From the NCBI RefSeq assembly GCF_017744045.1, contig NZ_JAGHRD010000003.1: a stretch of 64,000 bases of DNA; one strand, written 5' to 3'. This DNA comes from Pelagimonas sp017744045 (lineage in GTDB: Bacteria; Pseudomonadota; Alphaproteobacteria; Rhodobacterales; Rhodobacteraceae). Position 1 is the stretch's first letter. The number at the start of each line of letters is the position of its first letter. Below, in pieces: positions 40,900 through 49,167 of this stretch. The translations under genes were made by a program, and so were the position numbers. The notes beneath the pieces are model-generated. The model was not told where the DNA came from and searched no databases. It saw only the letters and a program-made list of their open reading frames with translations.

Positions 40900-42111
40900 C
40901 TAAATCGACGACAACCCGGCATTTGTGTTCAGCAGGAATTGCGTAAAGATCGGGCTGCTTGCAGCGCCCATGCTGCGAGCATTCTCGCCGATACTGCCTT
41001 CGCAGATTTCAGGCGGGATCAGCCCGCGCACATCCTGATTGGCCAGATAGCGCTGCACCCGCTCGACCAGTTCTTCGCGCACATTTTCTGGAAAGGCCCC
41101 GTCGATCACCACCGCCTCAAAATCGATGACCGAGCAGATCGACAGCGCCGCCTTAGCCAGCTCCTGCGCGGTTTCCCCGATCCAAGGGTCGACGTAACGC
41201 GACAACTGGCTCCAATCCTGCGGATGGCCCCAAAGCATATCCGTATCCAGCCCCGCCTCGACCAAACGGCGTTCGAGCAAATGGATCGAGGCGACGTCAA
41301 TCAGCTGGCGGCTTTCGCCCAAGGGCCCGGTGCTGCGCATCGAGCCCAGCGCCCCGGCATTGCCCTGATTGCCCTCATAAACCGTGCCATTCAGCACCAC
41401 CCCGCCGCCAATGAACGAGCCGATAAAGAAATAGGCGTAGTCGCGGTAATCCTTTGTTTGTCCAAACAGATGTTCGGCGCGGCAGGCCGCAGTCGCGTCA
41501 TTCACGACAAAGACCGGCAGGTCGCTGAACTGACCAACAATCTGGGCGATATCGAGCTCGCGCCAGGACAGGAAATCCTGCTCGGGCGCGCCGACCAGAT
41601 CATGCCATTTCCAAAGCTCAAAGGGCGCAGCAATGCCGATCCCACAGAGGCGCGCCCGCGCGTCTTCGTCCAAATCCGCAGCCAGTTGCGCCACACCGGT
41701 TTCGAGAAAACCAAACACCTCTTGCGGCATCGGATAGGTATAAGACAGGTGCAATTGCTTGCGCACCTGCCCGGTAAAATCCAACAGGGACAGATCCGCA
41801 CTGCGCCGCCCAACCTTGAGCCCAAAGGAAAAAACCCCATCCGGGTTCAGCTCCATCGGGATCGAGGGTTTACCGACCTTGCCACGCACCGGCTCGCCCC
41901 GTTTGACGATGCCGTCGCGTTCCAGTTTGCGCAGGATCACCGACACGGTTTGCGGCGACAGCCCAGCGCGGCGCGCCATGTCGCCCCCCGCCGCCGGACC
42001 GTTTCTTTGCAACATAGAAAGGAGCAGACGTTCGTTATAGTCGCGAACCCCACTTTGGTTCACGCCTCCGATACGTTCTCTGACATGTTCGCCATCCATG
42101 ATGCCGACCAT
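40900..42111 (-). CDS. frcR: FrcR-like ROK-family transcriptional regulator
   Basis: 403 aa from ATG 42111, whose ribosome site GGAGGAG is very strong. N-terminal HTH NERLLLSMLQRNGPAAGGDM, ARRAGLSPQTVSVILRKLER. C-terminal ROK domain with a sugar-kinase-like fold (FGLKVGRRSADLSLLDFTG, FIGSFIGGGVVLNGTVYEGN, GALGSMR, AVVIDGAF). Divergent from frcBCAK, matching FrcR of Sinorhizobium, so it likely represses the fructose operon. Confidence 0.85.
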   Translation of the reverse strand: MVGIMDGEHVRERIGGVNQSGVRDYNERLLLSMLQRNGPAAGGDMARRAGLSPQTVSVILRKLERDGIVKRGEPVRGKVGKPSIPMELNPDGVFSFGLKVGRRSADLSLLDFTGQVRKQLHLSYTYPMPQEVFGFLETGVAQLAADLDEDARARLCGIGIAAPFELWKWHDLVGAPEQDFLSWRELDIAQIVGQFSDLPVFVVNDATAACRAEHLFGQTKDYRDYAYFFIGSFIGGGVVLNGTVYEGNQGNAGALGSMRSTGPLGESRQLIDVASIHLLERRLVEAGLDTDMLWGHPQDWSQLSRYVDPWIGETAQELAKAALSICSVIDFEAVVIDGAFPENVREELVERVQRYLANQDVRGLIPPEICEGSIGENARSMGAASSPIFTQFLLNTNAGLSSI

Positions 42112-42152
42112 ACTTGTCTCCTCCACAATAGGAAAGATGCCTGCCGCCCATT

Positions 42153-42169
42153 AATAAATCAAGTTTATT
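42153..42169. promoter_or_regulatory. Candidate FrcR operator
   Basis: Inverted repeat AATAAA-TCAAG-TTTATT in an AT-rich patch (42151-42180) in the frcR-frcB gap. ROK repressors favour such A/T palindromes. Assignment rests on position. Confidence 0.4.
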
Positions 42170-42290
42170 TATTTATTGACAGCCGCGTTGGAATCAGGCT
42201 TCCTTAGGGCCAACCTGCCGCGAGGAGGCGCTCAGGTTTGCGTGCTGGTCAGTCCAAGGATCAGTCCGTTTTTATCTATGGGAGGACAAT

Positions 42291-43304
42291 ATGAAGAAAT
42301 TTCTCGCTACATCCGCAATCGCACTGACAGCCATGGCTGGCGCAGCTTCGGCTGACGAAGTCGGGGCCTGCCTGATCACCAAGACCGACACCAACCCGTT
42401 CTTTGTGAAAATGCGCGAAGGTGCCGAGGCCAAGGCCGCTGAACTGGGCGTGTCCCTGTCCAGCTTTGCCGGCAAGGTAGATGGTGACCACGAAACGCAG
42501 GTGGCCGCGATCGAAACCTGCATCGCAAGCGGTGCCAAGGGCATCCTGCTGACCGCATCCGATACCAGCTCCATCGTGCCAGCCGTTCAACAGGCGCGTG
42601 ACGCGGGCCTGCTGGTGATCGCTCTGGACACCCCGCTTGATCCGATTGACGCAGCGGACATGACCTTTGCCACCGACAACTTCCTGGCGGGTGAGCTGAT
42701 TGGCCAATGGGCCGCTGCAGCGCTGGGTGACGATGCGGCAAACGCCAAAATCGCCATGCTGGACCTGGCCGTCAGCCAGCCAACCGTGGGCGTGCTGCGC
42801 GATCAGGGCTTCCTCAAGGGCTTTGGCATCGATCTGGGTGATCCCAACAAATGGGGTGATGAAACCGATCCGCGCATCGTCGGCAATGACGTGACAGCGG
42901 GCAACGAAGAAGGTGGCCGCAAGGCGATGGAAAACCTTCTGGCCAAAGATCCGATGATCAACGTGGTCTACACCATTAACGAACCTGCCGCCGCCGGTGC
43001 CTATGAGGCGCTGAAGTCGATTGGTCGTGAAAATGATGTTCTGATCGTTTCCGTCGATGGCGGCTGCCCCGGTGTGGCCAATGTCAAAGACGGCGTGATC
43101 GGCGCCACATCGCAGCAATACCCGCTTTTGATGGCCTCCAAAGGCATCGAAGCGATTGCCGCATGGGCCAAGGACGGCACCAAGCCCGCCGCCACCGATG
43201 GCAAGGATTTCTTTGACACAGGCGTCGCCCTGATCACAGACAAGCCTGCCGAAGGCGTCGAAAGCATTGACAGCGCCAAGGGCACTGATCTTTGCTGGGG
43301 CTAA
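42291..43304 (+). CDS. frcB: FrcB, fructose-binding periplasmic protein
   Basis: 337 aa RbsB-type sugar-binding protein. Strong GGGAGGA site. Signal peptide MKKFLATSAIALTAMAGAAS. GACLITKTDTNPFFVKMREG, LLTASDTSSIVPAVQQARDA, VIALDTPLDP, TINEPAAAGAYEAL and VSVDGGCPGVANVKDG are ligand-pocket regions. It binds fructose with high affinity in the well-studied Sinorhizobium operon of the same gene order. A long gap with a hairpin array separates it from frcC. Confidence 0.9.
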   Translation: MKKFLATSAIALTAMAGAASADEVGACLITKTDTNPFFVKMREGAEAKAAELGVSLSSFAGKVDGDHETQVAAIETCIASGAKGILLTASDTSSIVPAVQQARDAGLLVIALDTPLDPIDAADMTFATDNFLAGELIGQWAAAALGDDAANAKIAMLDLAVSQPTVGVLRDQGFLKGFGIDLGDPNKWGDETDPRIVGNDVTAGNEEGGRKAMENLLAKDPMINVVYTINEPAAAGAYEALKSIGRENDVLIVSVDGGCPGVANVKDGVIGATSQQYPLLMASKGIEAIAAWAKDGTKPAATDGKDFFDTGVALITDKPAEGVESIDSAKGTDLCWG

Positions 43305-43325
43305 CCCGTATCTAAACCTTTGAAA

Positions 43326-43355
43326 GGGAAAGGTAGGTCACTCCCTGTCTTTCCC
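43326..43355 (+). promoter_or_regulatory. Stem-loop after frcB
   Basis: GGGAAAG (43326-43332) pairs with CTTTCCC (43349-43355), with AGG/CCT pairing inside. No T-tract. Probably protects the 3' end of the frcB message. Confidence 0.5.
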
Positions 43356-43414
43356 CCGACCAAGGATCGTCACAGATCCGCGCCATGTTGCGCGGGTCTT
43401 GCGGGTCACACCAT

Positions 43415-43556
43415 CCCCGTGATCCGTCCAGATCACGCCTTTCCCGTGATCACTCCCTGATCACAACATTCCCCGTGATCACTCTCTGATCACAGCTTCC
43501 CCCGTGATCACTCTCTGATCACAGCCTTCCCCGTGATCGCCCCCGATCACACCTTT
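43415..43556 (+). repeat. Five tandem GTGATC...GATCAC hairpin repeats
   Basis: Units begin with GTGATC at 43419, 43446, 43475, 43504 and 43533 (periods 27, 29, 29, 29). Each has GATCAC 6-7 nt later, making a 6-bp stem; linkers are C-rich (CCTTCCCC). Three central loops are identical or nearly so (ACTCTCT, ACTCCCT). Located between frcB and frcC, ending 15 bp before the frcC start region. Confidence 0.85.
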
Positions 43557-43569
43557 CCAGGAGGAAAAA

Positions 43570-44631
43570 ATGTCCCAAACGGACCAGTATGAGGCGGTTG
43601 CCAGCGGCAGCAAATCCGAAATCGCCTCGTTCGAAGACACGCGCAAAGGGTTTGTCGGCCGCTTTCACCACGCGCTCCACACCACCCCCGCCCTTGTGCC
43701 CCTGATCGTGCTCGTCGCGGCGATCATCATCTTTGGCCTGCTTCTGGGATCAAAATTCTTTTCGCCATTCGCGCTGACCCTGATCCTGCAACAGGTGCAG
43801 ATCGTCGGCATCGTCGCCGCCGCGCAAAGCCTGGTGATCCTCACCGCCGGGATTGATCTCTCGGTTGGAGCCATCGCCGTGATCTCTTCGGTTGTGATGG
43901 GGCAATTCAGCTTTCGCTACGGCCTGCCGGTCGAAATCTCCATCGCCTGTGGCCTCGCCTTTGGCACCGCGATTGGCGCGCTGAACGGCTGGCTCGTCGC
44001 CGCGATGAAGCTGCCGCCCTTTATCGTCACCTTGGGCATGTGGCAGATCGTTCTGGCCTCGAACTTCCTTTATTCCGCCAATGAAACCATCCGTTCCCAG
44101 GACATCGCCGCCAATGCGCCGCTCTTGCAACTGCTTGGGGCCAAATTCAAAATCGGCGGGGCCGTGTTTACCGTTGGCGTGATCTTCATGCTCTGCCTCG
44201 TGCTGATCCTGGCCTATGTGCTGCGTCACACCGCCTGGGGCCGCCATGTCTATGCGGTGGGGGATGACCCCGAAGCCGCCGAGCTTTCGGGTGTGAATGT
44301 CAAAGGCACGCTGATCTCGGTCTATGCCATCGCTGGCCTGATCTGCGCCTTTGCCGGCTGGGCCCTGATTGGCCGTATCGGCTCGGTCTCCCCGACCTCC
44401 GGCCAGCTCCTGAATATCGAAAGCATCACCGCCGTGGTGATTGGCGGCATCTCGCTCTTTGGCGGGCGCGGCTCGATCCTCGGCACCTTCTTTGGCGCGC
44501 TTATCGTTGGGGTCTTTACCCTTGGCCTGCGCCTGCTTGGGGCTGATGCTCAATGGACCTTCCTCTTGATTGGCGCGCTTATCATCGGCGCCGTCGCAGT
44601 TGACCAATGGATCAGAAAGGTAGCCGCCTGA
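43570..44631 (+). CDS. frcC: FrcC, fructose ABC permease
   Basis: 353 aa RbsC-type inner-membrane permease. AGGAGG site before ATG. About nine helices, first PALVPLIVLVAAIIIFGLLL. Signatures AAAQSLVILTAGIDLSVGAI, GLAFGTAIGALNGWLVA and the cytoplasmic GVNVKGTLISVYAI; C-terminal GGRGSILGTFFGALIVGV. The stop TGA overlaps the frcA ATG. Confidence 0.92.
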   Translation: MSQTDQYEAVASGSKSEIASFEDTRKGFVGRFHHALHTTPALVPLIVLVAAIIIFGLLLGSKFFSPFALTLILQQVQIVGIVAAAQSLVILTAGIDLSVGAIAVISSVVMGQFSFRYGLPVEISIACGLAFGTAIGALNGWLVAAMKLPPFIVTLGMWQIVLASNFLYSANETIRSQDIAANAPLLQLLGAKFKIGGAVFTVGVIFMLCLVLILAYVLRHTAWGRHVYAVGDDPEAAELSGVNVKGTLISVYAIAGLICAFAGWALIGRIGSVSPTSGQLLNIESITAVVIGGISLFGGRGSILGTFFGALIVGVFTLGLRLLGADAQWTFLLIGALIIGAVAVDQWIRKVAA

Positions 44632-45398
44632 TGGAACCGATTTTAAAAGCCCGCGGCCTTGTCAAACGCTATGGCAAAGTCACCGCCCTGGACCATTGCG
44701 ACTTTGACCTGATGCCCGGCGAAATCCTGGCGGTGATTGGCGATAACGGCGCCGGTAAAAGCAGCCTGATCAAAGCTGTCTCCGGCGCGGTCACCCCCGA
44801 TGAGGGCACCGTTACGCTCGAGGGTCAAGAGGTGCGTTTCTCCTCCCCCATCGAGGCCCGCGAGGCCGGGATCGAGACCGTCTATCAGACCCTCGCCATG
44901 TCTCCGGCCCTCTCCATCGCCGATAACATGTTCATGGGCCGCGAGCTGCGCCGCCCCGGTTGGCGCGGGCGCTATCTGCGCCAGCTCGACCGCCCCGCGA
45001 TGGAAAAATTCGCCCGCGACAAGCTCACCGAGCTTGGGCTGATGACCATCCAGAACATCAACCAGGCGGTCGAAACCCTCTCAGGGGGACAGCGCCAGGG
45101 GGTTGCCGTGGCCCGCGCCGCTGCCTTTGGCTCCAAGGTGATCATCCTCGACGAACCCACCGCCGCGCTGGGGGTCAAGGAAAGCCGCAAGGTGCTGGAA
45201 TTGATCCAGGATGTGAAATCCCGTGGCATTCCGATCATCCTCATCAGCCACAACATGCCCCATGTGTTCGAACTGGCGGATCGCATCCATGTGCATCGCC
45301 TGGGCAAACGGCTCTGCGTCATCGATCCCAAGGATTACACCATGTCCGACGCGGTGGCCTTCATGACCGGTGCCAAAGAGGCCCCGCAAGCAGCATGA
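44631..45398 (+). CDS. frcA: FrcA, fructose ABC ATP-binding protein
   Basis: 255 aa, a single-domain ATPase (unlike two-domain RbsA). ATG 44631 in TGATG with the frcC stop; AAAGG lies before it. Walker A IGDNGAGKSSLIKAVSG, Q-loop ETVYQTLAMSP, signature TLSGGQRQGVAVARA, Walker B VIILDEPTAALGVKES, SHNMPHVFELADRI. It overlaps frcK by ATGA. Confidence 0.92.
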   Translation: MEPILKARGLVKRYGKVTALDHCDFDLMPGEILAVIGDNGAGKSSLIKAVSGAVTPDEGTVTLEGQEVRFSSPIEAREAGIETVYQTLAMSPALSIADNMFMGRELRRPGWRGRYLRQLDRPAMEKFARDKLTELGLMTIQNINQAVETLSGGQRQGVAVARAAAFGSKVIILDEPTAALGVKESRKVLELIQDVKSRGIPIILISHNMPHVFELADRIHVHRLGKRLCVIDPKDYTMSDAVAFMTGAKEAPQAA

Positions 45399-46030
45399 CG
45401 ACCCTCTCCCCGTCTCTGCCCGAACTGGCCGAGCGTATCCTGTCAACGCCCCTGCGCACCCGGCGACGCCTCATCGCGTTGGCCGGGGCCCCGGCCAGCG
45501 GCAAGTCAACGCTGGCCGATCAACTGGCCGACCAGCTGCGCGATCAGGGGCAAACCGCTCAGGTGGTGCCCATGGATGGGTTCCACCTGCACAACCGCAC
45601 CTTGGCGGATCGCGGCTGGCTCAATCGCAAAGGCGCGGCGCATACCTTTGACAGCATGGGCTTTCTCAGCCTGGTGCGCCGTCTGCCCGACGAGGAAGAG
45701 GTGTTCTACCCCGACTTCGACCGCGCCCGTGACATTGCCATTGCCGCCGCAGGCCGCATTGGCCCGGATTGTGAAACGGTGATCATCGAAGGCAATTATC
45801 TGCTCTTTGATGCGCCAATCTGGCGGGATCTCGCGCCGCTTTGGGATCTGTCCTTGCGCCTCGACATTCCGATGGATGTGCTCGAGACCCGGTTGATCCA
45901 GCGCTGGCTCGATCATGGGCTGAGCAAGGACAAGGCGATTGCCCGCGCCAATCAGAACGATCTGGTCAATGCCCGCGCGATCCAAGACGCCCCCCTGCCC
46001 GCCGATATCACCATTCGCGCAACGCCATAG
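45395..46030 (+). CDS. frcK: FrcK, kinase-like P-loop protein of the fructose operon
   Basis: 211 aa, uridine-kinase/phosphoribulokinase-like fold. P-loop LAGAPASGKSTLADQLADQL (about residue 29), VVPMDGFHLHNRTLADRG, YPDFDRARDIA and VIIEGNYLLFD are the conserved series. Matches FrcK of frcBCAK; in Sinorhizobium its role in fructose phosphorylation is suggested, not settled. Followed by a terminator. Confidence 0.9.
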   Translation: MTTLSPSLPELAERILSTPLRTRRRLIALAGAPASGKSTLADQLADQLRDQGQTAQVVPMDGFHLHNRTLADRGWLNRKGAAHTFDSMGFLSLVRRLPDEEEVFYPDFDRARDIAIAAAGRIGPDCETVIIEGNYLLFDAPIWRDLAPLWDLSLRLDIPMDVLETRLIQRWLDHGLSKDKAIARANQNDLVNARAIQDAPLPADITIRATP

Positions 46031-46053
46031 CGGCCTTCACCAAGATGCAAGAC

Positions 46054-46086
46054 AAAGCCCCCCAGGCGATCCCTAGGGGGCTTTTA
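46054..46086 (+). terminator. Terminator of frcBCAK
   Basis: AAAGCCCCC (46054-46062) pairs with GGGGGCTTT (46076-46084), followed by T and ATT. It lies 24 bp past the frcK stop. Confidence 0.8.
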
Positions 46087-46269
46087 TTCGTTTCCGGAAA
46101 GGCGGCGCGACCCCACGTGCCAGAGACATGTGCTTGGTCTTGCTTGCCGCGCAGGCCTTTCCGAAAGCTCTGAAATTCTTGCTACGGACCATATATGACT
46201 ATTTTAGTCAGATTAAAAGCCCCCAGCCACAATCCCCCAAAACACCATGCCAATTGCCACCATCCCCAG

Positions 46270-46332
46270 GGTTTCTTTGGGCCCAAAAAATCCCGGGGAG
46301 TCCCGAGCCCGCTCGGGACGGGGCAGCGCCCC
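46270..46332 (+). repeat. Dispersed repeat R1, copy 3
   Basis: GGTTTCTTTGGGCCCAAAAA, ATCCCGGGGA, hairpin GTCCCGAG-CCCG-CTCGGGAC, then GGGGCAGCGCCCC. It lies in the 492-bp convergent gap between frcK and the alcohol dehydrogenase gene; nothing else but two terminators is seen in that gap. Confidence 0.85.
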
Positions 46333-46474
46333 AAATTGCCGCTTTATGTCTCATGATCCGTTCCAGGTTTCGCGCCCGTATATTTCGCACCAAACCATCC
46401 TAAGTCAGCCTGTCGTTGCGCTCATACTCTCTCAAGACTGCTTAAAAACTGGTTAACAAATTCGCTAAAAACGA

Positions 46475-46499
46475 AAACACCTCCCGGAGGGAGGTGTTT
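46475..46499. terminator. Bidirectional terminator beside the iron-ADH gene
   Basis: AAACACCTCCC (46475-46485) with GGGAGGTGTTT (46489-46499), 3-nt loop. On the minus strand TTTTCGTTTTT follows; on the plus strand CTTTTCC. It ends the catabolic operon 24 bp after its last stop. Confidence 0.85.
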
Positions 46500-46522
46500 C
46501 TTTTCCATTTATTCGCAAGATC

Positions 46523-47668
46523 TTACAGACACGCCTCAAAAAGATCGCGCAAGTTGACAGCTGTCAACTCCACCGGATTCCCCCCACATGACGGATCTTC
46601 CAGCGCCATGGCCACAAGGTCATCCATCCGATCGCCATTGGCCCCCAATTCCGACAGTTTGCGCGGAATCTCAAAGCTGTCATTGAACCCCTGCACAAAG
46701 GCGCAGAAACCCTCAAATCCGCCCTCAATCCCAAGGTAGGCCGCCGCGCGGTCAAAGCGGTCGCGGATCACCGGCGCGTTCAGTTCCAGCACCGCCGGCA
46801 TACAGACCGCATTGGTGGTGCCGTGATGGGTGTTGAACACCGCGCCAATCGGGTGGCTCATGGCATGGATCGCGCCCAGCCCTTTCTGAAACGCCGTCGC
46901 CCCCATGGCCGCCGCGCTCATCATATTGGCCCGCGCCTCAATATCGCTGCCATCCGCATAGGCGCGCGGCAGGTTATCAATGACCAGTTTCATCCCCTCC
47001 AGCGCAATACCCTGACTCATCGGATGATAATGCGGGCTGCTGAACGCTTCGACGCAATGGGCAAACGCATCCAGGCCCGTCCCGGCCGTGATGAATTTCG
47101 GCATGCCCACAGTCAGCTCCGGGTCACAGATCACCACGCTGGGCAGCACTTTGGGATGGAAAATGATCTTTTTCACATGGGTTTCAGAATTGGTGATCAC
47201 GCTGGCACGCCCCACTTCCGAACCGGTCCCCGCCGTGGTCGGCACCGCCACAATCGGCGCAATCGCATCCGCATCGGCCCGCGTCCACCAATCACCAATA
47301 TCTTCGAAATCCCAGACCGGACGCGTCTGCCCGGCCATAAAGGCCACCATCTTCCCCAGATCCAGCCCCGAGCCACCGCCAAAGGCAATCACCCCGTCAA
47401 AGCCACCCTCATTATAAACCGCGACACCCGCCGCGAGGTTCAGCTCATTCGGGTTCGGATCAACCTCGGAAAACAGCCCACGGCCCAGCCCCGCTGCCTC
47501 CATAATGTCCAAGGTCGCCGCCGTGATCGGCAGGTCCGCCAGCCCTTTATCGGTCACCAACAAGGGCTTGGTGATCCCCGCCTGCGCGCAGGCCTCGGGC
47601 AATTCCTTGATCCGACCGGCACCAAATTTGATCGCGGTTGGATATGACCAGTTTCCAACAAGGCTCAT
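46523..47668 (-). CDS. Iron-containing alcohol dehydrogenase
   Basis: 381 aa group III ADH, from ATG 47668 with AAAAGGTGA before it; coupled to the aldehyde dehydrogenase by a 4-bp overlap. NAD-binding AFGGGSGLDLGKM, PTTAGTGSEVGRASVI and metal ligands in GLDAFAHCVEAFSSPHYHP, AIHAMSHPIGAVFNTHHGTT. It would oxidise an alcohol to the aldehyde used by the next enzyme. Last gene of the RpiR-linked operon. Confidence 0.92.
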   Translation of the reverse strand: MSLVGNWSYPTAIKFGAGRIKELPEACAQAGITKPLLVTDKGLADLPITAATLDIMEAAGLGRGLFSEVDPNPNELNLAAGVAVYNEGGFDGVIAFGGGSGLDLGKMVAFMAGQTRPVWDFEDIGDWWTRADADAIAPIVAVPTTAGTGSEVGRASVITNSETHVKKIIFHPKVLPSVVICDPELTVGMPKFITAGTGLDAFAHCVEAFSSPHYHPMSQGIALEGMKLVIDNLPRAYADGSDIEARANMMSAAAMGATAFQKGLGAIHAMSHPIGAVFNTHHGTTNAVCMPAVLELNAPVIRDRFDRAAAYLGIEGGFEGFCAFVQGFNDSFEIPRKLSELGANGDRMDDLVAMALEDPSCGGNPVELTAVNLRDLFEACL

Positions 47669-49047
47669 GATGTCACCTTTTTCATGTGATAAGATTTTGG
47701 ACGTGTCAGGTTGTGATAGCCAATGACCGAAAGGCCCCCGCCCCGCCCGGTATTTTTGCAGCCGGTCCAGCACAGGCCCGGATCCAGATAATCCGCGCGG
47801 TTCATGAACACGGTCCCGGTCTCAAGCTGATCGCCAATCCGCGCCGCCCGCTCCAGATCCTGTGTCCACAGGCTCGCCGTCAAACCAAATTCGCTGTCAT
47901 TCATCAGCGCAATTGCCTCTTCATCCGAAGCAACCTTCATGATCCCAACCACTGGACCAAAGCTTTCATCCCGCATCACCCGCATCTCATGGGTGACATT
48001 GGTCAGGATCTGCGGGCTGAGATAGGCACCACTATCATCCTCGGCAAAGCTTTCGATATGCGGGGTCGCGCCCTCGGCCACCGCCTCGGCAATCTGCATC
48101 CGCACCTCTTGGGCAAAGCGCTCATGCGCCATAGGGCCCATCGTGGTATCCGGATCCAGCGGATTGCCCAGCTTATAGCCTTTTACAATCGCCACAGCCT
48201 TGTCGACAAAAGCGTCAAACAGGCTCTCATGCACATAGATCCGCTCAATCCCACAGCAGCATTGCCCGGAATTGAACATCGCCCCGTCAATCAGCGTCTC
48301 CACCGCCGCATCCAGGTCGGCATCCTCCATGACATAGCCCGGATCCTTGCCGCCAAGCTCGGTCCCGACCCCGGTAAAGGTGCCGGCCGCCGCGCGCTCC
48401 ATCGCCTGACCACCGCCAACCGACCCGGTGAAATTCACAAAATCAAACGCCTTTTCCGCAATCAAGGCCGAGGTCACATCATGACCCAGATACAGATTGG
48501 CAAAGACATCCTCCGGCACGCCCGCAGAGTGGAACGCCGCCGCCATACGCTCGCCCACCAACAACGTTTGTGTGGCATGTTTCAGCGCCACCACATTGCC
48601 CGCGATCAAGGCCGGAGCAACCGTGTTAATCGCTGTCATATAAGGGTAATTCCAGGGCGCGACCACAAAGACCACCCCATGCGGAACCCGCTTGATATAG
48701 CGTTTGAAACTAGCATCCTCGCCCACTTCAATATCGGCCAGGCTCTCCTTTGCGATGGCCGCCATATGGCTGGCGCGCTCATTAAACCCGCCAAATTCAC
48801 CGCCATAGCGCACAGGCCGCCCCATCATATGGGCGAGCTCCGGCACGATCTCGTCATTCATTGCGCCCACTGCGGCCACACCAGCCATCACCAGTTCGAT
48901 CCGCTCCGCCAACGGCCGCGCCGCCCAAGCCGCCTGCGCGGCGCGTAACCGCGCCACTTCGGCCCGGGCCGCCTCCAAATCCAGCGCCTCGCGTTCGGCA
49001 AACACCGACCCATCAATCGGCGACACACATGTCAACATCTGGCCCAT
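47665..49047 (-). CDS. NAD(P)-dependent aldehyde dehydrogenase
   Basis: 460 aa from ATG 49047 (GGAGG site). ALDH fold with VVAPWNYPYMTAINTVAPAL, FTGSVGGGQAMERAA, catalytic Glu in VGTELGGKDPGYVMED and nucleophilic Cys in MFNSGQCCCGIERIYVHE. Converts an aldehyde to the acid. Between the GS-like gene and the alcohol dehydrogenase gene, so these enzymes likely act in one route. Repeat R1 copy 4 lies in its 120-bp leader. Confidence 0.93.
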   Translation of the reverse strand: MGQMLTCVSPIDGSVFAEREALDLEAARAEVARLRAAQAAWAARPLAERIELVMAGVAAVGAMNDEIVPELAHMMGRPVRYGGEFGGFNERASHMAAIAKESLADIEVGEDASFKRYIKRVPHGVVFVVAPWNYPYMTAINTVAPALIAGNVVALKHATQTLLVGERMAAAFHSAGVPEDVFANLYLGHDVTSALIAEKAFDFVNFTGSVGGGQAMERAAAGTFTGVGTELGGKDPGYVMEDADLDAAVETLIDGAMFNSGQCCCGIERIYVHESLFDAFVDKAVAIVKGYKLGNPLDPDTTMGPMAHERFAQEVRMQIAEAVAEGATPHIESFAEDDSGAYLSPQILTNVTHEMRVMRDESFGPVVGIMKVASDEEAIALMNDSEFGLTASLWTQDLERAARIGDQLETGTVFMNRADYLDPGLCWTGCKNTGRGGGLSVIGYHNLTRPKSYHMKKVTS

Positions 49048-49091
49048 GGCCAAACCTCCATTTTCGCAAAACGGCCCCCCAATGTTCCATT

Positions 49092-49145
49092 GGCTTTCTT
49101 TGGGCCAAAAATATCCCGGAGAGCGCGAGAGGCAGCGCCTCTCGC
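49092..49145 (+). repeat. Dispersed repeat R1, copy 4 (inside an operon)
   Basis: GGCTTTCTTTGGGCCAAAAA, ATCCCGGAGAG, then GCGAGAGGCAGCGCCTCTCGC (hairpin). It lies between the GS-like gene and aldehyde dehydrogenase gene, so on the minus-strand message it forms the complementary hairpin. Confidence 0.8.
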
Positions 49146-49167
49146 TCCCCAACCTTCAGGCGTATTC

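Noticed and set aside
43415..43556. CRISPR-like array
   Set aside because: Period is 29 bp with no spacers; each unit is a hairpin and there are no cas genes.
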